A stretch of 64,000 nucleotides of DNA from Sphagnum compactum (taxonomy: Eukaryota; Bryophyta; Sphagnopsida; Sphagnales). The stretch spans positions 13,516,001-13,580,000 of the forward strand of contig OZ234498.1 of assembly GCA_965153455.1 (NCBI GenBank), given 5' to 3'. The position numbers and the translations under genes are program-made. Shown piece by piece: positions 13,033 through 24,508 of the stretch (the stretch's first letter is position 1; every line of letters begins with the position of its first letter). Under the pieces are notes generated by a model. It ran no database searches, was not told the origin of the DNA, and saw nothing but the letters and a program-made list of their open reading frames with translations.

Positions 13033-13413
13033 AAATCTTTGATGGTACTTACTAGTAATGAACAGCTGCATTCAAGTACGCCACTGACTACTCATTTTCA
13101 TGAATCTGCTTAAATGCCAAACTCAATGCAGCTGCTGCTGATCATCAAGCTCTGATCCAAGAGTTTAAACTTGGAGCCCCATCTTGCACTTGTGATGGTC
13201 CATTTGCTAGTCCATTGTGAAGTTGGTGTTTTCGTCTAGTTCATGTGTGCGTGTGTGTGTGTGTGTGTGGGGTAGAACTAGAGAACTAGATGTTTGCAAT
13301 TTTATTTTTATTTTTGGTTGTGTGAAACTCTTTGCTTTTGAGAAGTATTTTGCAAAGCAAGATAGCAAGCTACAAGCTTGTTGTGTGCAGACGTTCCGTC
13401 CTCGCAGTTTGAC

Positions 13414-14646
13414 ATGGAGACGGCCAGTGTAGCTGTCTGCTTGTATAGGATTATGTGGGGATTGAGACAAAGGATTCTTCTGGTGCTTGCATGCTCTAGC
13501 TGCTGCTGCTGTAGCGTCTTACTAGCCAATGCAGCAGCTACCCGGACAGCTACTGGAGCCGGTTAGACCTGATGATCTCTGCTCTCCACTGCATGTTTGA
13601 CACTTTCGTACGAAAAAACCACATACATGTTTAAATCTATCTATCTGCCCTTCGTGTGTTAATTAGCTCCTATAATCAAAGTTTCAGAGTTTATGAATAA
13701 AGTAGTTTTGCTTAGAATCGATTGCAGGTTTCTTCTTCTTCGTGCATCAATTTGTCAGCACTACTAGTAGTCCTTCTCTCTGAAAATCACTGGGTTTCTT
13801 ATTAGTTCGTGTCATAATCGCGTGTGTGATCTAAGATCCCTCCCATTTGCTGGAAACTATTTATATATTGTAATGCTGCAGCTAAGTTGATACATCAGAT
13901 TTCGACTTCTAGTTCAGCTCAGATGCAGTTTGCACAACCATCCCAAACGCATCTCATCTTATCAGCGGAAGATCTTGCTACCTACCTAAACGATTGTAAG
14001 CTGTGTTATAAATCCAGAAATTGGCACGGATTCCGTGTTGGGTATTGAGCTCAATAATGTCCAGCTGCTGTCGAGCAAGGTCGAGGTAAGCGAAATTTCG
14101 GCCTTTCTGCAGACAAAAACAACAACTCTTCCTGCAGCAGTAGCAGCTCCCACAAATCGACGTGCTGTTGCTAGTCTTGATTATGTGGACACTGCTTCGA
14201 AGCTGCAGGTAAATCCAAAACACATTTTCCTCCCCCGTTTTGACATGAGCGTCCTGCAAATTCCTAGCAACTGACCAAAAGTAGTCCTAGTGCGTTTGTG
14301 CCAAGAATCTGGCTCGATGTCAAAATGAGGGCCAGGTGAATTAGCGCCTCCAGCTTTCAACAGGATACATACATGGTACTGGATTTTGCAGGCTACAAGC
14401 AAACTGGAGCTGCACAGATCATTGGTATCAGAATTGAATCCGGAGGTGATGGAAGAAGCTTGGGAAGAATCAGAATCTACTCCGGAGGTGATGGAAACGT
14501 GGGAAGAAGCTAAAGCAGGGGATCATGGAGGACTAGATCAGAACCTGCAAGATCAGACAAGGATGGAGAGATTGCTCCGTTTCAGCGACTACGTGGATCC
14601 GTCGCACCATCCTCCTCAAGAACCTCCCAGCCTGATTGACCCTTAA
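13414..14646 (+). CDS. Probable secreted precursor of a PSY/RGF-like sulfated peptide
   Basis: Proposed exons are 13414-13561, 14018-14208 and 14392-14646 (197 residues). The donors GTTAGA and GTAAAT and the acceptors atccag and tttgcag keep phase throughout. Exon 1 encodes a basic N-region and a hydrophobic Leu/Cys/Ala-rich core ending near ANAAA, which reads as a signal peptide. The middle is variable and acidic, with an internal repeat (NPEVMEEAWEE, TPEVMETWEEA). The C-terminus holds DYVDPSHHPPQEPPS (from 14587). It shares Asp-Tyr, Pro, His-His and Pro-Pro with RGF1 (DYSNPGHHPPRHN), and DY-DPS--P with PSY1 (DYGDPSANPKHDPGVPPS). Asp-Tyr is the tyrosine sulfotransferase context, and an RMERLLR stretch just before it could be a processing site. 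A second DYVD lies at the end of exon 2. The usual RGF ending His-Asn is absent and the precursor is long for these families. The first intron is the weakest part of the model. Confidence 0.5.
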
Positions 14647-15207
14647 ATGAACAAGATCAAGCTCTAATTCCCTTATGACCAGCTTTTTGTAGATCTCTGC
14701 ATTAATATTATATGTATTCCTTGCCTAGTCCACCAGCTCCAGCTACCCCTGAAGCTAGTTCTTACATATGTCCTGAATTGCTTTCTTTCATTCGGACTTC
14801 CACAACAGACCCCAACCTCTTTCTTTGAATCCTTCCCAAAGGAGACATAAGTGAAGTAAAGCCATTTTCTGTAAGACCAAACAACATCAACTGAATGTTC
14901 AAAAAGAGAGTTAAGTATATAAGTATTCAATCTGCAAAAAGTGTGAGAACTTTTTTTTTCCATATACATAAATGTAGTTTTTGCATAATTGTTTGCAGCT
15001 CATATATTTACATATGCAGACTCTTGCTACTTTTGTATCCATAACCAATGATGCTGGCCAGAGCTCTGGGTCCATTGAGCTCTGCAAATATGAAATGACA
15101 ACTAAGTTAGCGTTCACTCAATATGGTCAGTGCTGATGGGATGCATGGAAGTGAGGGTCTCTTTCCATCAAGCTCTGCTATGATTATTATAGTTACAAAC
15201 TTGCACA

Positions 15208-15466
15208 ATTAGGCTGTTGTGATCATAGTTACGACTGACTATGCAAGTGAAGTTGTAACAACTTTTATGTTCATTGTGGCAAATGGGGGCCCTAAACATC
15301 AAACCCCAAAAATGCAGGCCTAAGTGCCAGTGTCATTGCCGTTCCATTAGGTTGTTGTGATCATACTTACGACTGACTTTGCAAGTGAAGTTGTAATCCT
15401 CCTGACGGCAGCACTTGTGCCTGCATTTTAGGGTTTCATGTTTAGCGTCCATTTGCCACAACGAAC
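15208..15466. repeat. Interleaved direct and inverted repeats upstream of SEC61B
   Basis: A 51-bp direct repeat (15208-15258 and 15346-15396) differs at only 3 positions. Between and after the copies, 15269-15328 and 15407-15466 form an imperfect inverted repeat of about 60 bp around 'tgtggcaaatgg' and 'aatgcaggc'. The order is D1-I1-D2-I1 inverted. A transcript could fold into a stem of about 60 bp with a loop of about 80 nt. It lies about 220 bp before the SEC61B start. Confidence 0.85.
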
Positions 15467-15689
15467 TTATAATATTGTTCCGGCCAAGACCAGTCGGGGC
15501 AGGGTCTGAAAATTTCTCGGTTTCCACTTCCCCATCCGTTCACCAGCACTTGGCCGCATGTTAGGTTTTGACATTTAGGGTTTTGACGTTTGTATGTGAG
15601 CTTAGTTCTCTTAGGGTTCGGAGGAGACAAGGGAGAGTAGAAGGGAGACAGGTTGGAGGTGGCGGGTGTGGAGGAGAAAGTAGGCAGCG

Positions 15690-16034
15690 ATGGTGAAGGG
15701 ATCGCAGAGCCAGGCGTCGTCCACTGTCTCCAAAGGTGGCTCGGGTTCTGCGGGAGCTGGTAGAGTAGGGCCTGCAGGAGTAGGGCCGCGAGGAACTGCG
15801 GGAGCTTCCAGCTTGAGGAGGAGGAAGACATCATCATCCGCATCAGGAAGTGGAGGCGGCGGCGGCGGATTCGGAGGAAGTGGAAACAATATGCTGCGAT
15901 TCTATACAGACGATGCACCTGGTTTGAAGATCTCTCCCACTGTCGTCTTGGTTATGAGCCTCTGCTTCATCGGCTTTGTCACGGCGCTTCATGTTATCGG
16001 AAAGCTCTATCATTACAAGTCTGGCGGTGCCTGA
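15690..16034 (+). CDS. SEC61B: Sec61 beta subunit of the ER translocon
   Basis: A 114-residue single-exon frame starting at ATG 15690. The N-terminal half is a Gly/Ser/Ala-rich cytosolic tail with a basic SLRRRK patch near residue 41. Next come the signature [19 protein letters not shown] region and one C-terminal transmembrane helix (about residues 80-100, [21 protein letters not shown]), ending in a short luminal tail. This is the tail-anchored architecture of Sec61 beta, the small subunit of the Sec61 channel that moves nascent proteins across the ER membrane. Length is slightly above the usual 80-110 residues because of a glycine run. TTAGGGTT motifs at about 15573 and 15612 resemble telo-boxes in the presumed 5' leader. 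Confidence 0.95.
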   Translation: MVKGSQSQASSTVSKGGSGSAGAGRVGPAGVGPRGTAGASSLRRRKTSSSASGSGGGGGGFGGSGNNMLRFYTDDAPGLKISPTVVLVMSLCFIGFVTALHVIGKLYHYKSGGA

Positions 16035-18109
16035 TTGTTCTGTTCTGGTGTGTGCTGCCATGGCCCATAAATATGATATACATACATTCCTTTGGTGCTT
16101 AAGCTTTCTCCCCCCCCTGTGCGTAGAAGAGTTAGTGTTGGAGCTTTTGTGTTTTGATCAGATTGCTACTTTAGGGTTAGACAATCTTGCTGTGTCACAC
16201 CCTTCTCTGAAAAACACAGGAAGAAAAAAAGCCTGGTGACAGTGAAGCCCAGGTCCTGATGTAACATTTGAGTTCCTGTAGAAGATCCAGTTTTTTTTTT
16301 GTTGTTGTTGCTAAGCAGTACTTTGATCCTTGAACAGTGGAGAAACTGCCTGCCTGCTTGGTATTTCTCAGTCTGAAACTATAATGTGAAAGCTAAGCCC
16401 ACCCCTGCCCTTTTCCCCTTCTTTCCTTGTAAACAAATGTAGCAATATTGCTTATAAATCATCATCTGATGATTACATTTATGTACAAGAAAGCCTTCAA
16501 GAACTTGCATGCAAGATGCAAAGCTTGAAAATTCACTGGGCACACAATGTATTGAGCTAGAGGAATGTCTGCCACTTTAAGTGGTACACTCTTAGCTCAA
16601 ATCTTTGTCCGCTCATGCCCCACAGGTGAAATTTGAACTGTTTCTGTCAATGGCAATCCTCAGAGTGTCTGCCTGAAGATTCAGAGCTGGTATTGATTGT
16701 GCCAAGGTTCCATCAGATTGTGCCATGTTTACATCCCTAACTAAGCAACTTCATGATCAGCAGCTAAATGGAGGATCCCTTTCTTGGCTTTGGGTGCTGA
16801 TTTACAATGCAGGTAGTTTGATGTAGCAGTGTAATATATTAGTGATTGAAAGGATGTCTGATGGTGTTGGAGTAATAACAGAAATGACTGGAAGGAAGCC
16901 ACTGATTGAGCATGAGCCAATTATGTTGAGATTCCATGGCTCCCTCCCTGTTGTCTTGGGCCGCTGCTTTCATGATCTGGAAAAAACATGCAACATAATA
17001 ACCTTGCAAAAAGTGGAAATGTTGAGAAATTTCACACCATGTTGTGGTGGGCTCAGGTGAATCCTAAGACTTGGCTTCTAGTTGGTGATGCCATGATGAG
17101 CAGCAGATTGAGACTAATCAGAACGTAAACTTAAGTTTGATCTGAAAAATGTCTCGCAACCATACTGTTTGCAACCTCCTCTGTGACCCTTCAGCAATCC
17201 CCAGCCTTGTTTAATATTTTACATATTATGGTTGTGAAAGTACTTGGGCTTTGCTGCAAAGACTTCTGCTTGATTGTCACAAGCCATGACTGACATGATG
17301 ACTGTTTGCATTAGGTGTTATGGAACATGATGCATATCTTCCAATACTTCTGACACTTCTTATTTTCTTTGCCTCTATTTGGTAGATCATAGAAAATCCA
17401 AGATGCATTTGGGATATGTCAGATTTGACTAAAGACTGCATGGAGTTATGTGTGTAACACCTAAGAAAGAACTGCTGGTTTCTTTGCTGATATGCCCTTT
17501 AAGGTTTGCATTTCTGATGCCTTCAAAACCATGCATGAAAAAATTGTAATGTTTGTGATTCCTTGCAGTTGAAAACTCTACTCTAGCCAATAAGAGGGAA
17601 TTGAAAAGAGTAGAAGTGTTTGAGACCGTAGAAGGGCAAGTTGAGTTATGAAAGAGATTTCACAATTGAAGCAAGTGTTAATGAGGCCTTGAAAAGTTCC
17701 TAAAAGGTGGTGAGGGAGCTGGTTTTGCAGATGGGTACTAGAGAAAGACAATGAAGAAGCTTCCAAAGTGCTCAGCTTAAAACCTTCCAGCACTTTTGAA
17801 ACTCAATTCTATGAGATGAAAGACAAAGGATTGAAAGGACAAGACAGTTTTTTCTTGGAAAAAAAAGCACTATAGTCCAAGGCCTTGAAGTTTAGAGCCC
17901 AAGAATACAAGAGCACAGTTTGAAGAAAAAATGCTCATGGACATACCTAGAATATGAGAAGTGGGTAGGAGAAGTGCAAGAAGAAAACTATGACAAGAGA
18001 AAAACAGGTTTGTGGTAATGGTCAAGGATCATCATAACAGAAAAAAAATCAAAATGTGAGAATTCTTCAGAGCAGCAAGACTTGAAACATTCTGCTCAAA
18101 AGATTGTTA
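16035..18109. other. Intergenic, no gene seen
   Basis: Holds the SEC61B 3' region and about 2 kb of mixed-composition sequence. Open frames are short, lack family resemblance and show no paired splice sites in phase. Confidence 0.6.
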
Positions 18110-18638
18110 GGTCATCCTGAGTGGGGATCAGTATGTGACCATGCAATGTTACTCTTGGATGAGGTGCAAAGGGCCCTGACAAAATACAAATCATGCAGGG
18201 CCCTGGAAGAGTGTAAATAAAATAGAGTCAAATATTGTATATATTGATGCTCCCTGTTTTTGATTGGGTAGATAGTTTGATTGGTCGCCGTGGGTTGCTA
18301 TCAGCAAGAAAATGTGAAATTGGCCAAGGGTCTTAAATGTAGCCACTAACTAACAAAGTACTCCTGTGATTTTTTTCCGCTGGTTTGTCCTTTGCCTCTT
18401 GATTTTTTCCCCTTGTCATGCCTTAGACATGTCTTGGGTTCATGTTATGCTTGTTTTGGACTTGTTACGGGCTTCAGGGAGTACGAAACATGCTACTTGG
18501 CATGTTATGTTTGGTGAGGTTATTCTATATAGTAAAGGACGTCGTGGTCGTGAAGCTTCGGGATGAAATGAAGCTTTCCATCCATCCGTCCGTCCGTCAT
18601 CCATCCCGTCACTATAGTGAGCACAGCTGGAGATGCTC
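18110..18638 (+). mobile_element. PIF/Harbinger-like MITE, copy D (degenerate left end)
   Basis: The left end retains 'gatcagtatgtgacc' but its outermost bases are mutated (gtcatcctgag). The right end is intact: 'gtcactatagtgagcacagctggagatgctc'. These match the terminal inverted repeats of copies A-C. TTA precedes the left end, but the right flank is TAC, so the target-site duplication is eroded. The interior has no transposase. Confidence 0.7.
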
Positions 18639-18933
18639 TACTTACATTCTGCTGAAAAATTCAAAATTGTTGATTGTTGTGAAAGATTGCCATGAAACTT
18701 GCAACCAGGTCTTTTGTGTGCCCAATTTGCTACTACTGTAGCCTACCACAAACTAGAATGATCTCTAGTTTGGAGTTGGTGCGGAAATTGGACTTTCTGT
18801 TTTTGTAGGGGGGAAGGTAGGAGAGAGGAGGGGAGATGTGAAACGGTGTTGTTGTTGTTGTTGTTGCCTTGCTCTTGCTCTCCAAGTAAACTGTAAAGAA
18901 GAGAAAGAGAGAGAAGAGGTTGTTGTACATCTA

Positions 18934-19063
18934 CTCTTTGTGTTATCAAACCCTAGAAAGGGTGTAGAAGGAAGAAGGCTTTTTGTTTGAGAAGTCACAC
19001 TACTCTTGTATCAAACCCTAGAAGGGTGTACAAGGAAGAAGGATTTTGTTGGTGGAATCATTT
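18934..19063 (+). promoter_or_regulatory. Duplicated telo-box segment in the YIP4 leader
   Basis: A segment of about 65 bp is tandemly duplicated: 'tatcaaaccctag' starts at 18944 and again at 19009, each followed by 'aagggtgta-aaggaagaagg'. Each copy carries one AAACCCTA telo-box. The block lies 90-215 bp before the YIP4 start codon, in the likely promoter or 5' leader. Confidence 0.7.
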
Positions 19064-19149
19064 GCGGCATCCTCGTCTTGCGGCTGCTGCTGTTGCTGCT
19101 CACATAGAAGAGCAGGAAAGGAAGCAAGGAAAGGTGGGTGCTTTTTACG

Positions 19150-20046
19150 ATGTTGTCGGAAAGGACACCACTGCAGTCCACAGCTCAAGCAGACATCGAT
19201 GAGATTGAGAGCTTGTTCAGCATCAGTGTTCAGCCTGCAAGGTTGGAGGTTCCGGCTGCAGCAGTTGTTCCCGAGAGAAAGCCATCTGTGGCAGTAGCTC
19301 CTGAGCGGAAACAACAACAACAACAACAACAATATGTGAACAAATCTTCTTCTTCTCCTCCACAACAAGGACCGTCAATTCCAGTCTCTTATGTACCTCC
19401 TCGGCCAACTCCAGACTATGGCTCTTCTTCTTCTTCTTCTTACTTCACAGGAGCAGGAGGAGGAGGAGGAGGACCTGCTGCCGTTGTAGGGTTCGGCAGT
19501 GGGCCAGTGTACAACACACTCACGGAACCTGTGTGGGAGACTTTGAAGAGAGATGTGATGCGAGTGGTGAACAATCTAAGGAATGTTGTATTTCCAAATC
19601 CGTATCGGGAGGATCCTGGCAAACCCTTGAGGGATTGGGATCTATGGGGTCCTTTCTTCTTCATCATCTTCATGGCATTAGCACTCTCTTACTCTGCCAC
19701 AACTGACAGATCCAAAGTGTTTGCTGTTGTTTTTGCAACACTGTCGGTTGGTGCCATTGTGCTGACACTCAATGTCCAACTGCTTGGTGGCACCATCATC
19801 TTCCTCCAGAGCTTGAGCTTGCTGGGGTACTGTCTCTTTCCTTTGGATGTTGGTGCCATTGTGTGCTTGGCTAACAGTAGCAAGCTTTACCGCAGTCTGG
19901 TGGTCCTTCTCTCACTTGCATGGAGCTCTTGGGCTGCTTACCCCTTTGTCAGCACTGCAGTTCCTTCAAGCCGGAAAGCACTTGCAATCTATCCAGTCCT
20001 TCTGCTCTATATTGCTGTTGGGTTTCTTGTGCTTGCAAATAACTGA
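19150..20046 (+). CDS. YIP4: YIP1-family Golgi/TGN membrane protein, YIP4-like (YIPF6 type)
   Basis: A single-exon frame of 298 residues from ATG 19150; an earlier GTG in frame is not a likely start. The N-terminal cytosolic part begins with a conserved short segment containing [18 protein letters not shown], then a low-complexity linker with a seven-Gln run, Ser runs and a Gly run. The YIP1 domain follows with [25 protein letters not shown] and [11 protein letters not shown], then five predicted membrane helices including [25 protein letters not shown] in two adjacent segments. This order matches Arabidopsis YIP4a/b, which act with ECHIDNA at the trans-Golgi network in secretory trafficking. 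The family assignment is strong; the trans-Golgi role is inferred from Arabidopsis. Confidence 0.93.
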   Translation: MLSERTPLQSTAQADIDEIESLFSISVQPARLEVPAAAVVPERKPSVAVAPERKQQQQQQQYVNKSSSSPPQQGPSIPVSYVPPRPTPDYGSSSSSSYFTGAGGGGGGPAAVVGFGSGPVYNTLTEPVWETLKRDVMRVVNNLRNVVFPNPYREDPGKPLRDWDLWGPFFFIIFMALALSYSATTDRSKVFAVVFATLSVGAIVLTLNVQLLGGTIIFLQSLSLLGYCLFPLDVGAIVCLANSSKLYRSLVVLLSLAWSSWAAYPFVSTAVPSSRKALAIYPVLLLYIAVGFLVLANN

Positions 20047-23000
20047 TTAGTGAACCAACTTTGATGATGAGCCCACCACTCAGCAGCTCCTACTTTATAG
20101 GGTTTACAGATTGCAATGACTACCTATGTGAGTGATGAACTGCTAGCTTCTCTAGATCATGGTGGCAGCATTCCCCCCACAGTGTCTGTCTGCAGCCTTT
20201 TGTCAAGTATGGGTTTTTTTTTTTTTTCCAGTTCTGGGATACATTTGGCTCTCTTAGTTGATCATGCATTTTGCTCAAGCATGTTGTGGAGATTTGGACC
20301 ACTTGAGCTTTGTATAAACTTGCACAGAATATTCAAGATGCATATATATTGTTTTGCTATGTCTATGGAAGCATTGTTTTTGAAGCACATATTTTGGTAA
20401 TTTGGTCATTTTAGTGGTGTGCATATCATATGGTGCACATGGAGTTGAGCTTCTTGCTCTTTGTTTTTTGTTGCCACTGTTTGAAAGATAGCTACAGACT
20501 TTCTCATATTCAGTGCCATATGTAAAACTCTCGGGGTATGGAGAACCCATTGTTTCAGTGGGTTTATAAAGTCTTGATGACTGGCTCCCCAGTTGGTGTA
20601 TAAAAACATGAATAACTTCAAGGATTTGGTGGTAAGGCTCATGGTCAAGGCCTGGAGTTACCAAGATTATGCTTAATCAAAGGTGTGGAGACCTGGCCAT
20701 AAGAATTGTGTTGTGAGGTTCAACACTTGTCTGATCGTGTCTGTGATACACACACATACACACATGGGACGTTGTTGCAGATCACTAGTGGAGCTGCTGT
20801 TTGGAGACTTTGCACAGTTGCCCAATTTTGTGGATCTTGTACTGTTGTCAACTCTCCTGACATTTCTGGTATCTGTTAATTTGGCATCTTCACTTCTGGG
20901 GTACCAATTCACAATTCCCAAGTGTTTGGACTTGTTGCTAGAGAGGAAAAGCATAATATAAATCTTGAAACATTTTGGATCTGATTTTCTCACCCAGGCT
21001 TCTGCTTCTCCAGCTTGAGCTTGAGCATTCCTTGCTGGAAGAAATGCTTTGATTAGTAGAGCTTTGGGATTCGGTATCACAGTGAGCAATGATGATTCCT
21101 TTCAGAGAAATGTGTCAGTGACATTGTTTGCAGACATTTCTACAATCAGATTAAAAATAGGGTTTCTTCTGTCCTTTTTCCCTCTCTTTCAAGTCCTTGC
21201 CCAACTTCCAGCTTCTGATTAGGTTGAGGGTTGCTGGATCTGAAAGGTTGCACTGGTGAGAACACAAGACTTGCAGGTATGTGGTTTTAGTATGATGTAA
21301 GACTTAAGAGAAGGAGACTCTACTTGAAACTTTCACTGTGAGGAATTTGGAGCTTTGTTCCATAGCATCCATTCCTCTGGGCAACCTGCTGTTTCCTTTC
21401 AAAAGGTCTCTTTTTTGAAAAAAGGGGGTCTGAGGAGTCCTCAGTATGCATGTTGCATCAGAATCAGTTGAGATTGTTGTTCATAATAGGTTTGAAAGGA
21501 AAACCCTAACCTTTATGTGTGATGATGGTGGTAAAGCTGACAGTGATTTTGATAAGCATGTTGGTTCATTCCTTCAGCTTTGACATTTGTCAACTTGTTT
21601 TTTTGCACAAAAAATTGCAGACTGAGCTCTTCTGTTGCTGACTTTTTGTGTGATTGGGTACTAGGTCCCTTTTGATATACAGATTGAGCCACACAGATGA
21701 ACTGGACAAATTGAGTCAGATTTAGTTGTGCAGATACTGGGTGGTATATGCAAACTTGCATATATGTGAGTTTGTTTTTTTGTTTTGGAAAGATCATATG
21801 CTGTGCTATGGCACAAACTTAATGATATACCCAACTTGAATTCATTCTTTCTGACAAAACTCATAGAATTACTCTTTCTGTCTGGTAATTGGATTTGTTT
21901 CAGTTGTTCGAAAGTTAAATGGGTGAATAATTGGATGCTGAAATTCTCATGTTAGAACGGGAATTGTATATTGTTGTATCTTTGTTTCTTGTTGAATCGC
22001 AGATTGTATAGCTTCTATAGCTCAGCAAACCAAATCTCATGGTCTTTGATTGACTCCTGAGAAAGCTATTCAATATCTGGACTCTACATGCTATTATTTA
22101 TACCCTCATGCATTGTACTCTAGCCTCAGTGGAATTGACAAGTGCCAAATGGAACAGTTACTTCGGTGAAGGTACTGTGATTCTACACATTCATAAGTTC
22201 TTATTTTTGTTCTGATGCAAATTGTACATTTTTAATAAGACCCATGTCTCATCCAGCAAGTAGTTTTTCAACCCAATGTGAAAACTAGGAGGGATCTAGG
22301 CTAACCTTGATGTAACTAACTGTGAAAATTGGAGATATAGGGTGCACAGTTGCAGAGTGGGGAGAGATTGATGTACAGTTATGATCTGCTTTGGGGCTGG
22401 CTCAGATTTTGTATGCATGCTTACAGGGTAACAAGTTAGTTAAGGTAGGTGCCTGCAGGCATCTCTCTCTCTCTCCAGCTCTCCTCAAACATATTTCTTG
22501 TTCCCCTAATTTCCATTTCCCAACTCTCTGCTACTTCTTTGCAAGGGACAATAGATTTCTGTGGAGTGTGTGCATTTATGTATGTGCGCGTGTGTTGTGG
22601 GTGAGTTACACCAATCTTTTGCAACATTGTTCTTTGTACAATGCTCATGTATAAACCCACCATCATCATCCTAGTTCATCCTGCAAAGGCTGTGTAAGCA
22701 TTGCAAAACCAACACAAAAGGGTCTTGGGTTTGTTGCTTGAGAGTCAGAGAATTGTACTCTGTAAGCAGATGCTCTTGGAAGTATCTACTTTCTGTCTTT
22801 GTAGCTCCATCCTCCTCCAAGTCCCAATTGTGGTGCAATTTTTAGGTGCTTTACCTGTTCAGAAAACAGGATTAGGAGTAATCAAGCACCCAGATACTTG
22901 ATGTGCTGAAGCATCTCACATGACGGACTTTTGTTGATTCAACTTTTGACTCATAAGTTCCTTGGTGATCTTCGACCCACAGAAATAGAAATCAGTTGTG

Positions 23001-23229
23001 AGAGCAGAGATTGGTGATCAGAATTCCTTTGTGGTCTGTGGATCAGTGAGATACAGTGCTCACATAGTCTTCAAGCAACAAGCTTAATATGTGTTGCTTG
23101 ATGAGCTATGGCAGGTTAGTCATGTTCAGAGAAGAGGGAGGGGAAGGAGGAAGTAAATACAGTGATTGAACATTGCTCAAAGAGGGTTGAATCACCTCCT
23201 GCTGCTGGAGAGCACAAGTGTTTGTGGAA
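20047..23229. other. Intergenic, no gene seen
   Basis: About 3.2 kb between YIP4 and the ATP-grasp-like gene. There are short CA and CT runs (about 20750-20763 and 22461-22476), but no frame with recognisable protein similarity and no tandem array. Untranslated exons of the downstream gene could lie here but cannot be seen. Confidence 0.6.
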
Positions 23230-24468
23230 ATGGTGATTGGAGATGATTCGATGCATGGCATCTCTTCACCAGGGAGTTGCAGTGCTTGTCAGGTGGAGAT
23301 AGTAGAGCCAGGCATGTTTGAGGCCAGTGAACACTTCTATCCGCGAGTACTGAATGCCCAAATCCATCCTCTGGTACGCTCCTTTCTGTGCCTGGGCAAT
23401 GACCGCATCATCAAGCGCTACTGCCATTTGCATCCCGAGGTCAGCAGTGCTGGTGTCACCAAAGTCCTCAAATCCGCAACAAGGTAAATAAACAAATGAT
23501 TCCACTCCAGAGTCCAAAAAGCTTCTGCAGAAACAAATAACATCATAACCAGGTTCCAGAAGCTCATGCATGGTTCTGTAGACTTTGCAGCAAATGACAT
23601 GGAAGAAAGACTGGTGTAGGTACTTTCAATGGGGTGGTGCTGATCTGTTTTCAACAACAACAGACCTGGGCCTTAAGAGGTTTGTGGTAGTGGAGACAAA
23701 TTCATGCCCATCAGGCCAGAAATCCATGCCGACAGCAAATGAGGATATGGAACATGCAGGATATCGCACTCTTTTGGAGAAGGCAGTTATGCCTGCTCTC
23801 AGAGTTGGACGGTTCAATGGCCATGACCTTCCACCAGGGAAGCTTGCAGTACTGTATGACAAAAATAAGATGGAAGCCTCTGGTTATGCTGCAACTCTTG
23901 CTGACCTTGCAGGAGAGAATGTGTACCTGACTCCTTGTCATGCTGATGACCCAGATCCTGCCGTGAGATGCAAAGAGGATGGGGTTCTTGAGATCTGCAC
24001 ATCTCGAGCTATCTGTAAAAGCTCTGGTAAAAGTGCAAATGGCACTCCTTGTCATTCAAAGGGGAAAGAGAGGGGAAGAGTTGATGAAGTCTGGGAGCCT
24101 GTAAGAGCTGCTCTGAGATATGTCACTCAGAGACCGTGGTCTCGCATCCCTCCTCTGACTCGAACTCTGATCTTCAACCCCGTGCTTGCATGTCTGGCTG
24201 GAGGTCGCAACAAAATGCTTGCTGCTAAAGCCTATGATCTGTACAATGCTGAGATTGCTCACACAGGTTTGGCTATCCATACTCCTGAAACTATCTGGGA
24301 TGTGGCAAAGCCTGAAGTACCTTTGTGGGTGCGACGCATGGGTGGGCTTGCTGTGGTCAAAGTACCATATGCTAATGCAGGCCAAGGTGTGTGGACCATT
24401 ACCAATCCTGGTGAGCTCAAACAGTTCATGGACATTGAACACAGATATGATCGCTTCATTGTGCAAGT

Positions 24469-24508
<40 letters not shown>

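Larger units (their letters stand above)
7362..13413. other. AT-rich intergenic DNA without a recognisable gene
   Basis: About 6 kb of AT-rich sequence. Near 7800-8080 lies another relative of the tagccaaattggcta family. From 8.1 to 11.8 kb every frame is broken by frequent stops; the texture suggests degraded transposon sequence, but I could not name a family. R2 copy 2 lies at 12705-12770, telomere-like repeats at about 12509-12530 and 13008-13030, and a GT microsatellite at 13246-13269. Confidence 0.6.

Noticed and set aside
15442-15918. Minus-strand frames of 92-158 residues opposite SEC61B
   Set aside because: Antisense of the GC-rich Gly/Ser coding region; Sec61 beta on the plus strand explains the sequence.
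23591-23619. Acceptor at 23590 for exon 2 of the same gene
   Set aside because: Exon 1 ends in phase 2, so joining to 23591 gives an immediate stop; joining to 23620 keeps the frame.
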